From the NCBI RefSeq assembly GCF_009026825.1, contig NZ_CP045032.1, positions 1,550,001 to 1,614,000 on the forward strand: DNA of 64,000 bases, given 5' to 3'. How positions within the stretch are numbered: the first letter of the stretch is position 1; every line of letters begins with the position of its first letter. Below are positions 15,504-23,719 of this stretch, piece after piece. Under the pieces are notes generated by a model. The model saw only the letters and a list, made by a program, of their open reading frames with translations, was not told the origin of the DNA and ran no database searches. Origin of the DNA: Corynebacterium urogenitale (GTDB lineage Bacteria > Actinomycetota > Actinomycetes > Mycobacteriales > Mycobacteriaceae). Both the position numbers and the translations under genes were made by a program.

Positions 15504-17105
15504 TTGTCAGAACTTTCATGGTTCGTGACAGCCATGGTGATCTACCTCATCGCCATGCTCCTTATCGGCCTGTATTCCTTCAACCAGACCGATGAGTATG
15601 AAGACTACATGCTGGCAGGCCGCAACCTGCACCCCTTCCCGGCAGCACTCTCCGCCGGCGCCTCCGATATGTCCGGTTGGCTGCTCATGGGCTTGCCAGG
15701 TGCCCTCTACATGCTCGGATTCTCCGAGATGTGGATGGCTATCGGCCTGCTCATCGGTGCATGGGTGAACTGGTGGGTCACCGCCCCACGCCTGCGCGCA
15801 TACACCGAGGTGGCAAACAACTCCATTACGCTGCCATCTTTCCTGGAAAATCGCTTCCATGACCGCTCGCACGTCCTCCGTGTCGTGGCGGGCATCGTGA
15901 TCCTGGTGTTCTTCACCTTCTACGTCTCCTCCGGCATGGTCGCAGGCGGACGCTACTTCGAGTCCACCTTCGAAGGTGACTACATGACCGGCCTCATCGT
16001 CATCGCCGGTGTGACCGTGGCCTACACTTTCGTCGGTGGCTTCCTTGCCGTGTCCTACACCGATACGGTGCAGGGCATCATCATGTTCGTTTCCCTGCTG
16101 CTGGTGCCGGTTATTGCCCTGTTCGCAATGGATGATCCGTCCGCCATCTGGACCTACCAGACGGAAAACGCCTACGGCCTGGAGTCCATTGAGCCTAATC
16201 CCCACTGGTTCTCCCTGTTCACCGGCGTATCCTTCGTGACCATCATCTCCAACCTGGCATGGGGTCTGGGATACTTCGGCCAGCCACACATCATCGTCCG
16301 CTTCATGGCTCTGCGTAGCCCAGCAGATGCCAAGGCCGGCATGCGCTACGGCATCGGCTGGATGTTCCTGTGCCTCGTCGGCGCAGTGTTCGTGGCCATA
16401 ATCGGACCCGCATTCTTCGGTATGGACCCAGATATCGCCATCACCGATCAGGAGAACTTCGAGACGATCTTCCTGGATATGGGTCGAATCCTCTTCCACC
16501 CATTGATCGCCGGTTTGGTTCTCACCGCCGTCCTGGCAGCCATCATGTCCACGATCTCTTCTCAGCTACTGGTGGTTTCCTCCGCCCTGATCGAGGACAT
16601 CTACAAGGGCTTGATCAACAAGAACGCCTCCGATTCGATGCTGAAGAACCTCTCCCGCATCTCCGTGATCGTGGTGGCAGTCTTCGCAGGTATCATCGCC
16701 GCCAACCCAGATGCAGGCATCCTCGCCCTCGTCGAGTTCGCCTGGGCAGGCTTCGGTGCCTCCTTCGGTCCTGTCATCCTGGGCGCATTGTTCTGGCGCC
16801 GCCTCAACGCCGCCGGTGCAGCAGCTGGTTTGGCAACGGGCGCCATCGTTGCCTTCATCTGGGGCGGACTGCCGTCCTTCGGCATCATCGAGAAGCCATT
16901 CGGCCTCTACGAGATGATCCCTGGTGTGGCTGCAAACATCATCGTGATGGTCGCCGTCACCCTTGCCACGAAGGCTCCTTCCAAGGAGATCACCGACACC
17001 TTCGACAAGGCCATCGCCCTGTCCAAGGCTGCTGCTGAGGATCCTGAGAAGGACTTCGAGGAAGCAGCTGAAGACATCGAGGCTCAGGGCGCTACCGCCA
17101 AATAG
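15504..17105 (+). CDS. putP: Sodium/proline symporter
   Basis: Solute:sodium symporter (SSS family) that imports L-proline with Na+. About 533 residues and 12-13 transmembrane segments. Typical PutP sequence includes YMLAGRNLHPFPAALSAGASDMSGWLLMG split over TM1-2 and a Na+-site Ser-rich TM8 (ILAAIMSTISSQLLVVSSAL region). I prefer the TTG at 15504 because AAAGGAG stands nine bases before it and because the resulting N-terminus (SELSWFVTAM) matches the usual PutP start. An ATG at 15477 lies in frame but has no ribosome site. The hydrophilic C-terminal tail is acidic and alanine-rich. It is followed by a GC hairpin and an HNH nuclease gene. Confidence 0.92.
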   Translation: MSELSWFVTAMVIYLIAMLLIGLYSFNQTDEYEDYMLAGRNLHPFPAALSAGASDMSGWLLMGLPGALYMLGFSEMWMAIGLLIGAWVNWWVTAPRLRAYTEVANNSITLPSFLENRFHDRSHVLRVVAGIVILVFFTFYVSSGMVAGGRYFESTFEGDYMTGLIVIAGVTVAYTFVGGFLAVSYTDTVQGIIMFVSLLLVPVIALFAMDDPSAIWTYQTENAYGLESIEPNPHWFSLFTGVSFVTIISNLAWGLGYFGQPHIIVRFMALRSPADAKAGMRYGIGWMFLCLVGAVFVAIIGPAFFGMDPDIAITDQENFETIFLDMGRILFHPLIAGLVLTAVLAAIMSTISSQLLVVSSALIEDIYKGLINKNASDSMLKNLSRISVIVVAVFAGIIAANPDAGILALVEFAWAGFGASFGPVILGALFWRRLNAAGAAAGLATGAIVAFIWGGLPSFGIIEKPFGLYEMIPGVAANIIVMVAVTLATKAPSKEITDTFDKAIALSKAAAEDPEKDFEEAAEDIEAQGATAK

Positions 17106-17153
17106 TTCCCCACTCCGATGAACTTTCCGCCCGCTGGCGGAGTCCTACGCATC

Positions 17154-17777
17154 ATGATTTATGGTGTGCGGCTCCACCGGCGGGCGTTTGCTTTCGCCTG
17201 TGTGCTCGGTCTGCTGGTCATCCTCGTCGCCCGCGTTCCCACGCTAACGGCCTTTTTCTCCCCGCCCGTTTCCTCCGACGCCAAGGCGGCCGCCAACACT
17301 GCTCTCGGCAGCGTGAACATCTACCCCTCGCGAGTACGCGTGCTCGGCTACCAGCGGGAACAGTTCGGCAGCGGATGGGCAATGACCGTCGCCGACGATG
17401 GTGCTTATGTGGACACTCGGGAACTTGTTATACGGGGATCCGTTCCGGGCCTTGATGAATACTCCGGGGAGCAACTGGTGGCGTCGGACATAGAAATCGA
17501 CCACGTTGTGCCACTGGCAGCGGCGTGGGACATGGGGGCTTGGGCCTGGGATGCAGCGAAGCGCCGTCGCTTTGCCAACGATTCAAAGATCAACCTCATT
17601 GCAACAGCAGCGAAGATTAACCGGGAGAAGTCGGATCACACCCTCGCAGAATGGATGCCACCAGACCGTTCACGCCATTGCTGGTACGCTGCACGCTTTC
17701 TGCAGGTCTGCGCTACCTACGGGCTCGGTGTGGCGGAACGTGATGCCGAAGCGGCGCGAAAAGCTTGCCAGCTGTGA
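17154..17777 (+). CDS. Exported HNH nuclease, DUF1524/GmrSD-C type
   Basis: About 207 residues. One N-terminal hydrophobic segment (AFACVLGLLVILVA) would act as signal peptide or anchor. The rest is a DUF1524-like HNH domain with the core IEIDHVVPLAAAWDMGA, a downstream Asn in NDSKINLIA and KINREKSDHTLAEWMPP. His and Asp of DHVVP are the expected metal/catalytic residues. Related secreted actinobacterial proteins are thought to be nonspecific nucleases. The start is uncertain: ATG 17154 has a GGAG upstream, while ATG 17118 has no ribosome site and sits 12 bases after putP. Its role could be DNA use as nutrient, competition or wall-linked DNA processing. Confidence 0.82.
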   Translation: MIYGVRLHRRAFAFACVLGLLVILVARVPTLTAFFSPPVSSDAKAAANTALGSVNIYPSRVRVLGYQREQFGSGWAMTVADDGAYVDTRELVIRGSVPGLDEYSGEQLVASDIEIDHVVPLAAAWDMGAWAWDAAKRRRFANDSKINLIATAAKINREKSDHTLAEWMPPDRSRHCWYAARFLQVCATYGLGVAERDAEAARKACQL

Positions 17778-17840
17778 ACTCAGTTACCTTGCGGCGTGCC
17801 CAATCTGACAATTGGATAAATTTTTGCCACAGTAGTGGAC

Positions 17841-18323
17841 ATGTCAAATATCATCGTTATTCTGCACGTCCTTGCGGCCATCCTGCTCATCGGCCCCGTT
17901 GCGATCTCCACGTCCATGTTCGCTCCTCAGATGCGCAAGGTCGCCGCCGGTAACGAAGATGCCAGCTCCCTGCGCCTGCTGAACAAGATCACCCGCATCT
18001 ACGGGCTCGCATCTCTGCTCGTCCCAACCTTCGGCCTCATCGCAATGCTCACCATCGACGGCGCGATGAAGAATGCGGCTATCCACACCGGTCTGCTGCT
18101 GTCCGTCATCGCCTGGGCTGTCCTCGTCTTCCTTGTCATTCCACGCCAGCGCCTGGCCCTGATATCCCTCAAGGCGCTGACTCCGGCCGATGCGCCTGCA
18201 TCTGAGAAGGAAGCAGAGAAGCTGCAGAAGACCGATATCAACAAGCTGCCAGGCCAGAACGCCATGTTCGGCGGCATCTTCAACCTGCTGTGGTTCATTA
18301 CCGCAATCCTCATGTTCGTCTAA
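17841..18323 (+). CDS. Four-helix integral membrane protein
   Basis: About 160 residues with four hydrophobic segments: VILHVLAAILLIGPVAIST, GLASLLVPTFGLIAML, TGLLLSVIAWAVLVFLVI and FGGIFNLLWFITAILMFV. The HVLAA...GP start of helix 1 resembles small DUF2269-like membrane proteins, but I cannot name a function. The start may be GTG 17835 or ATG 17841. No ribosome site is visible, and a TAAATT box at 17817-17822 suggests a very short leader. It is a single-gene unit closed by two hairpins. Confidence 0.75.
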   Translation: MSNIIVILHVLAAILLIGPVAISTSMFAPQMRKVAAGNEDASSLRLLNKITRIYGLASLLVPTFGLIAMLTIDGAMKNAAIHTGLLLSVIAWAVLVFLVIPRQRLALISLKALTPADAPASEKEAEKLQKTDINKLPGQNAMFGGIFNLLWFITAILMFV

Positions 18324-18329
18324 AACACA

Positions 18330-18400
18330 ATCATCCCCTGGGGGGATGATGAAAGACGCATAAGCAAAGGGCTCGCATCTCGACGATGCGAGCCCTTGTT
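18330..18400. terminator. Two consecutive hairpin terminators
   Basis: The first stem is ATCATCCCC/GGGGATGAT (18330-18350). The second is AAGGGCTCGCATC/GATGCGAGCCCTT (18367-18397) followed by GTTT. They separate the convergent membrane-protein and RNA-helicase genes and probably act in both directions. Confidence 0.85.
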
Positions 18401-18441
18401 TGGTACCGCGCACGCTATTGCACCCAAGGAGCTTTCAGGCT

Positions 18442-20604
18442 TTAGCGGTGACCCCTATTGCGGTGATCGCGGCGGTCTCCACGATCATTGCGACGGCCAC
18501 GGTCACCACGGTCATCGTTAAAGCGACCAGCTCGGTCACCACGGTCGTTGAAGCGACCTCGGCCACCGCGGTGCCCACCCCGACCACCACGATCGCGGCC
18601 AAAGCCTCCACGCCCACCGCGGTCATCGCGGTCATCACGATCGCGCCGCTTGTGATGTGCCGGGCGGCCAGCTGGCGCTCCCGGATCCGGCTCGATATTA
18701 ATGAGCTGGCCGGAAACGCGGGTATCGTCCAACAGGCGGAACACTTCCTCTGGTAGGTCAGACGGCAACTCAACCAAGGAATGCTCCGCAAAAATGCTGA
18801 TGCGCCCGAAGTCGCGGGAATTCATTCCACCTTCGTTAGCCAAGGCACCGACGATCGCGCCCGGACGGACACGCTGACGGTGGCCGACGTTAAGTCGATA
18901 CACGGATAGTTCCTTCCCATTGCGGTCCACAACGGTAGGAGCCTTCTTGTTGAAACGCTCCTCGAATGGGCGGGCGGAACCACCACCCCGACGGTTGTCG
19001 TCTCCGTAACGATCCCCGCGGCGACGCTGTGGCCGCTCGTCCTTCGGGGGCTCCTTCATGAGGAACTCTTCGCCGGACTGCAGCTGTGTAGCCAGCGCAG
19101 CTGCGATGTCTTCCATCGACACCTCATTGCTCTTCGCGTAGCTGGTGACCAGGTCGCGGAACATCTGCATCTGAGGATCACCGAGGGATTCGGTCAGTGC
19201 GTCGTAGAACTTCTCCTTACGCGCATCGTTGACCTCATCAACCGTCGGCAACTCAATCTCATTGAGGCGAGACTTCGTCGCACGCTCGATGGCCTTCAGC
19301 AAACGGCGTTCGCGTGGAGTGACGAACAGAATCGCACGCCCCTTGCGCCCCGCGCGGCCGGTACGGCCAATGCGGTGCACGTAGGACTCCGTGTCGTGCG
19401 GAATATCGTAGTTAAATACGTGCGTGATGCGGTCGACATCCAAACCGCGTGCAGCCACATCCGTGGCCACCAGGATGTCCAGACGCCCGTCCTTCAACTG
19501 ATCCACGGTACGCTCACGCTGCACCTGCGCGATGTCTCCGTTGATGGCAGCTGCGTTGAAACCTCGAGCTCGCAGGCGTTCCGCGAGCTCCTCGGTCTCA
19601 TTCTTCGTGCGGACGAACATTATCATCGCCTCGAACTCCGTGACCTCGAGGATGCGGGTCAGGGCGTCCAACTTGTTGCGGTGATTGACGAACAGATAAT
19701 CCTGCTCGATGTTCTCGGATGTGCGCTGAGCTGCCTTAACAGTGATCTCAACAGGCTGGTTCAAGTACTGCTTGGACAACCGGCGGATGCCATTGGGCAT
19801 CGTCGCGGAAAACAAAGCAACCTGCTTATCCTCCGGCGTATCGGACAGAATGCGCTCAACGTCCTCCTGGAAGCCCATGTTGAGCATCTCATCAGCTTCA
19901 TCGAGAACCATGAAACGTAACCCGGAGATATCCAGGCTGCCCTTCTCCAGGTGATCAATGACACGCCCTGGCGTACCCACCACGATGTGAGCACCCCTGC
20001 GCAGCCCGGAGAGCTGCACACCATACGACTGGCCACCATAGATCGGCAGGACGGAAATTCCGCCAAGATGCTCCGAGAAAGACTGGAAGGACTCCGCAAC
20101 CTGCAGAGCCAGCTCACGGGTAGGCGCAAGAACCAGCGCTTGAGGGTGGCGCTTGCTCTTATCGATTCGGGACAGGACTGGCAGTGCGAACGCGGCAGTC
20201 TTGCCGGTACCGGTCTGCGCCAGGCCCACAACATCGTGACCATCCATCAGCACTGGAATGGTCTCGGCCTGGATGGGGGATGGCTGCTCAAAGCCAACCT
20301 TGCTCACCGCATCCAGGACATCATCGGGAAGGCCCAACTCGCCAAACCGTGGACCCTCGTTCTCTTCACTTACATCTTCGGCTTTTTCGTCGTTCTCAGA
20401 CTCTTCTGCGATCTCTTGCTCTGCGGCGGTCTCCGCTACCTGGTCGGTCGGCGCCTTGGACGCGTCAGAGGTATCCCCCAACACATCAGCCACATCCAAT
20501 GGCTTGTCGCCATCATTCTCGCTATGCAGACTGTTCTGAGTAACCGACAAATCGTCTTCGACCGGCTTGTTCACGTCGCCGGCGACGTTTTCAGTATCAC
20601 TCAT
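18442..20604 (-). CDS. deaD: DEAD-box ATP-dependent RNA helicase (DeaD/CsdA type)
   Basis: 720 residues. It unwinds RNA duplexes in ribosome assembly and mRNA decay, often at low temperature. Order: an acidic N-terminal tail (about 1-80), the Q motif GFEQPSPIQ, motif I AQTGTGKT, motif II DEAD, motif III SAT, and motif VI HRIGRTGRAGRKG. A DbpA/CsdA-type RNA-binding domain follows (RLNVGHRQRVRPGAIVGAL to PSDLPEEVFRLL). The last 70 residues are an Arg/Gly/Asp-rich disordered tail (RGGRGGF-type repeats) that binds RNA non-specifically. Start ATG at 20604. The gene stands alone, with a terminator downstream. Confidence 0.94.
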   Translation of the reverse strand: MSDTENVAGDVNKPVEDDLSVTQNSLHSENDGDKPLDVADVLGDTSDASKAPTDQVAETAAEQEIAEESENDEKAEDVSEENEGPRFGELGLPDDVLDAVSKVGFEQPSPIQAETIPVLMDGHDVVGLAQTGTGKTAAFALPVLSRIDKSKRHPQALVLAPTRELALQVAESFQSFSEHLGGISVLPIYGGQSYGVQLSGLRRGAHIVVGTPGRVIDHLEKGSLDISGLRFMVLDEADEMLNMGFQEDVERILSDTPEDKQVALFSATMPNGIRRLSKQYLNQPVEITVKAAQRTSENIEQDYLFVNHRNKLDALTRILEVTEFEAMIMFVRTKNETEELAERLRARGFNAAAINGDIAQVQRERTVDQLKDGRLDILVATDVAARGLDVDRITHVFNYDIPHDTESYVHRIGRTGRAGRKGRAILFVTPRERRLLKAIERATKSRLNEIELPTVDEVNDARKEKFYDALTESLGDPQMQMFRDLVTSYAKSNEVSMEDIAAALATQLQSGEEFLMKEPPKDERPQRRRGDRYGDDNRRGGGSARPFEERFNKKAPTVVDRNGKELSVYRLNVGHRQRVRPGAIVGALANEGGMNSRDFGRISIFAEHSLVELPSDLPEEVFRLLDDTRVSGQLINIEPDPGAPAGRPAHHKRRDRDDRDDRGGRGGFGRDRGGRGGHRGGRGRFNDRGDRAGRFNDDRGDRGRRNDRGDRRDHRNRGHR

Positions 20605-20739
20605 TGCTTGCCTAGACTACGCGCTTGACCTGATAAAACACAATGTCAACGCGTCTCCTAGTGAGCAGATCACACCCGAGACCCCCACATGAGTCCTGCG
20701 TCACTCGGCATCCTCTTAAGGGAGCACTGCCGTCGTGGA

Positions 20740-22065
20740 CTAGTCCCCCACAAACTCAATGATGCGGTTGGCTGCCCGCTGCCCGCTGCGCAGGGCACCA
20801 TCAATCGTGGGCGTTGCGTGCTGGACTCCTGCCACCGCTAAGCGACCTTGGATCAGAACGTCTTCATTCGCGGCGCGAGTAGCGCGGCGCGGAGACAGGA
20901 CTGGGTGGGCGTCGGATATACGATGGCGAGTCACCAGCTCCCAGCCGTTTGCGTCCACGCCCAACAGTTCCCCCATGAAACGGCGTATCTCCGATTCCGC
21001 GGGCAGGTCACGCTCCTGCAGCGCCTTCGGGGTGCCACCAAAGGCCACGGTACCTTGAACCAGATGCCGCTTAGGGGCGTAGTTCGGTGCGACGGAAGTC
21101 ACTTCCGCCACGCTTGCCAACGGAGTGCGGCCACTACCGTCCACGGTGATCAAGGGACGCTCGCACACAGGCTCATCAGAAAGGAACCAGAAGGTCTCCA
21201 ACCCGCGGCACGCTGACGCGGAGCGGTTCAACAACTGTGCCTCCACCCCCTGCGGCACGGCAAGGATGACGTAACGGAAGCGCTCAGTGCGCCCATGTTC
21301 GCCGAGTTCAAGATCCACATGCCCCTCTTCCAGGTCGGTGGACTCCTCGATGTGTACGCGGGTTACCTCGGCGTTCATTTCAAAATTCACGCCGGAAATG
21401 CGGCTGAGCAGACTAGAGAAATCCCCCATGCCCTGCGCGGGAATAGCCGGCGAGCCACGCAGAAGGGTGACAAACACCCATTTGGCAAAGATGGCGGAGG
21501 TCTCACCATCAGTATCAAGGAGGAAAGCGCGCAGCAGAGGATTCGCAGCCGCAGCTCGGGTTTGCCTGGTCACACCGGACTTATCCAAGCTCTGCGCCAC
21601 GCTCATGTCGCGATTGCGGCGGGAGTCGGAAATGTTGCGCAGTTCAAGCGAGGAGCGGTGATTCATTTCCGTTCCGATCCACCGTCGCAACGCCAGCATG
21701 TCGCGGATGGAGATAGCCGAACGGGCTTCCTTTGTCAGCAGCTTCCCCAGAAGGCGCGGAGAGCGCACAGGGTCCCCAAGGAAGGCACGTCCTTCTGCGG
21801 TCACTGTTTGAATTCCCGCTTCGAAGGACCGAATATTCAGCGCAGAGTATTCGCCGGGGCTCAGTATCTCCTTTACCGCCGGATACCAGGAATTCAAGAG
21901 CTGAAAGCCGTAGTCAACGGTGATGTCGTCGAAGCGTTCGGAGTTCACTCGTCCGCCGAGCTTGTCGGAGGCCTCAAAAAGGGTGCAACGGATTCCGGCG
22001 TTGCGCAGTGTCCTTGCCGCAGCCAGGCCAGCAAGTCCGCCGCCGACGATCGCTACATCACTCAT
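20740..22065 (-). CDS. FAD-dependent amine oxidase / desaturase-like oxidoreductase
   Basis: About 441 residues. The N-terminal Rossmann FAD motif VAIVGGGLAGLAAARTL is followed by the acidic end of strand 2 in LFEASDKLGGR. The C-terminal FAD segment is IQGRLAVAGVQHATPTIDGALRSGQRAANRI. This places it in the amine oxidase/phytoene desaturase/protoporphyrinogen oxidase superfamily; substrate unknown. I start at ATG 22065 because GGAGGG stands seven bases upstream and homologues begin with the FAD motif, although the frame is open to 22107. It is divergent from a small hypothetical gene. No carotenoid or haem-synthesis genes adjoin it, so I give no specific function. Confidence 0.85.
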   Translation of the reverse strand: MSDVAIVGGGLAGLAAARTLRNAGIRCTLFEASDKLGGRVNSERFDDITVDYGFQLLNSWYPAVKEILSPGEYSALNIRSFEAGIQTVTAEGRAFLGDPVRSPRLLGKLLTKEARSAISIRDMLALRRWIGTEMNHRSSLELRNISDSRRNRDMSVAQSLDKSGVTRQTRAAAANPLLRAFLLDTDGETSAIFAKWVFVTLLRGSPAIPAQGMGDFSSLLSRISGVNFEMNAEVTRVHIEESTDLEEGHVDLELGEHGRTERFRYVILAVPQGVEAQLLNRSASACRGLETFWFLSDEPVCERPLITVDGSGRTPLASVAEVTSVAPNYAPKRHLVQGTVAFGGTPKALQERDLPAESEIRRFMGELLGVDANGWELVTRHRISDAHPVLSPRRATRAANEDVLIQGRLAVAGVQHATPTIDGALRSGQRAANRIIEFVGD

Positions 22066-22303
22066 CGTTGCACCCTCCTGGTGTCCATCCACGCTTGCCA
22101 GCCTCACTCCGTCGTTGAGGCACGGCCCCTCGTGGAGCTCTCGCTAGCCATGCTAACCCTCTCGCCGCTAACCCTTGTGGTGCGCCACCCCGTTTAGAAC
22201 ATGTGTTCTATTTTACTTCGACGCCAGCAGCCCGTTGTCCCAGCGGCTCCTACGTTGAACAGCACGTCCATGTCAGAGATTGAAGCTTTAAGGAGATGGC
22301 CCC

Positions 22304-22795
22304 GTGAATACTCAGTCCTCCAACGCCCCACTCGATGGCTCTCCCCTCACTGCCGTAGCACCCGTGAGCGATACGAAGCGTTATAGCGAACGCATCACAG
22401 CATTGTTGCGCCATCCACGCAGCCGCATTCGCATCACCCCCGGCTGGCGAGCCCCGTCCATCACCGCTTCTCTTCGCACAGTGACCACCCTGGTTCATAC
22501 CTCTCGTCACCGTGTATCGCCTGCTATGTGGAAGAAATTGATCGGCACGCCCGCACCAGCGGACGAAGCTTTATTCCTCGTGACCTTGAGCGCCATGGCC
22601 GATCCCGACAGCCTGATAGGCAGTGTGCGAGATGCAACCATAGACATCCACTCGCTATTTCGCTCCGTTGCCAACCAGGCAGCATGGATTCAACAGGACC
22701 GTCAGGGCGAAGATCTCGTCTGGACGTGGCACTGTCTCATGACACAGCGCGATCTCGAAACAGCGACTCTCTGCGAGGGGCAGGACGCGGCCTAG
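22304..22795 (+). CDS. Hypothetical protein
   Basis: 163 residues, no recognised domain. GTG start with a good ribosome site (AAGGAG, nine bases upstream). The N-terminal 25 residues are Ser/Pro-rich and likely disordered. The rest reads as soluble alpha-helical protein with a basic segment (RHPRSRIRITPGWR), no signal peptide and no membrane segment. It is convergent with the acidic protein gene; the two stops are about 20 bases apart. Codon use and GC look like the neighbours, so it is probably a genuine core or genus-level gene of unknown role. Confidence 0.65.
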   Translation: MNTQSSNAPLDGSPLTAVAPVSDTKRYSERITALLRHPRSRIRITPGWRAPSITASLRTVTTLVHTSRHRVSPAMWKKLIGTPAPADEALFLVTLSAMADPDSLIGSVRDATIDIHSLFRSVANQAAWIQQDRQGEDLVWTWHCLMTQRDLETATLCEGQDAA

Positions 22796-22814
22796 CCCAC
22801 TACAGTGAGCCACG

Positions 22815-23600
22815 CTAGTTGGCCGAATCAGCCTCCCACTCGTCATAGTTATCGTCCGCGTAGTCCTCGTCATCGTCGTCTTCATAACCGGAACCGTCAT
22901 CGAGAGGCACCAACATGTCCTCCCATTCATAGGCCTGCTGCGCGGCAATTGCTAGGGCATCGAAGAGTTGATCGAAGTCCCCAAAGGTTCCAAGTTCCAG
23001 TACCTCTCGGGTGAGATCTCCAATATCCGCGACCATGTTGTGGAAGAGATCCTGGCGCTCTGGTTCGGCAACATCACCCTCATTTTCAAACAGCTCATCC
23101 GTAGCCTGCTCGAGGAGCTCTTCAAAGTCCTCCCCATACGTCACGAATGTCACCTTGGCTTCAGGTTCATCATCCTCGGTATTCAGCTCCACGATCAGCA
23201 CTGAACTCTCCCCCACCGGCGCATGAGCTATGAGTGGCTCCGAGGGGTCCTGCTCGAAGTCTAGATCCTCTAGTCGGTCATCACTTCCGTCAAGCAGCTC
23301 GTGGAGAACACTGATCACTTGGTCTGTGGCCACATGCTTGGACACTTCTGCAACCGCAGCCTCGACCGAAAAGACTACCCCTACGAGGACCGCTTCGAAT
23401 TCCTCGTCCTCGTCGGAGACATCAGCCATTGCCAAGAAGACATTCGCCGCATCGATATGTCGCGCCGGTTCTTCCCCCGCGATCTGCACAAACTGAATCT
23501 CTAGGTCAGGGGCGATGGGAACGAAAAGTGTGTCATCGGCAATTCGGGATTCGATGCCCTCAGTATCCAGGGCCTCGGCAATATCTTCGTAGAAACCCAT
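22815..23600 (-). CDS. Conserved acidic protein of unknown function
   Basis: About 261 residues starting MGFYEDIAEALDTEG at ATG 23600, preceded by AAAAGG; the open frame upstream to 23672 is unlikely to be translated. The protein is strikingly acidic and ends in a disordered Asp/Glu/Tyr-rich tail (GYEDDDDEDYADDNYDEWE). The body alternates strands and helices and looks like two related halves, loosely like YbjN/secretion-chaperone folds, but the match is weak. No signal peptide or membrane segment. It could be an interaction or chaperone-like protein, which is an inference from composition only. Confidence 0.7.
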   Translation of the reverse strand: MGFYEDIAEALDTEGIESRIADDTLFVPIAPDLEIQFVQIAGEEPARHIDAANVFLAMADVSDEDEEFEAVLVGVVFSVEAAVAEVSKHVATDQVISVLHELLDGSDDRLEDLDFEQDPSEPLIAHAPVGESSVLIVELNTEDDEPEAKVTFVTYGEDFEELLEQATDELFENEGDVAEPERQDLFHNMVADIGDLTREVLELGTFGDFDQLFDALAIAAQQAYEWEDMLVPLDDGSGYEDDDDEDYADDNYDEWEADSAN

Positions 23601-23719
23601 AACAGGTCCTTTTCTCTCGGGCCGCTCACGCGCACACCGTGTGTTGCTGAAATCGCCCCGGCAAGGATTCAATCCACCGGCGCTTTGGCTTTCATCGTAG
23701 CCCGCCGCCAGTCAACCGG

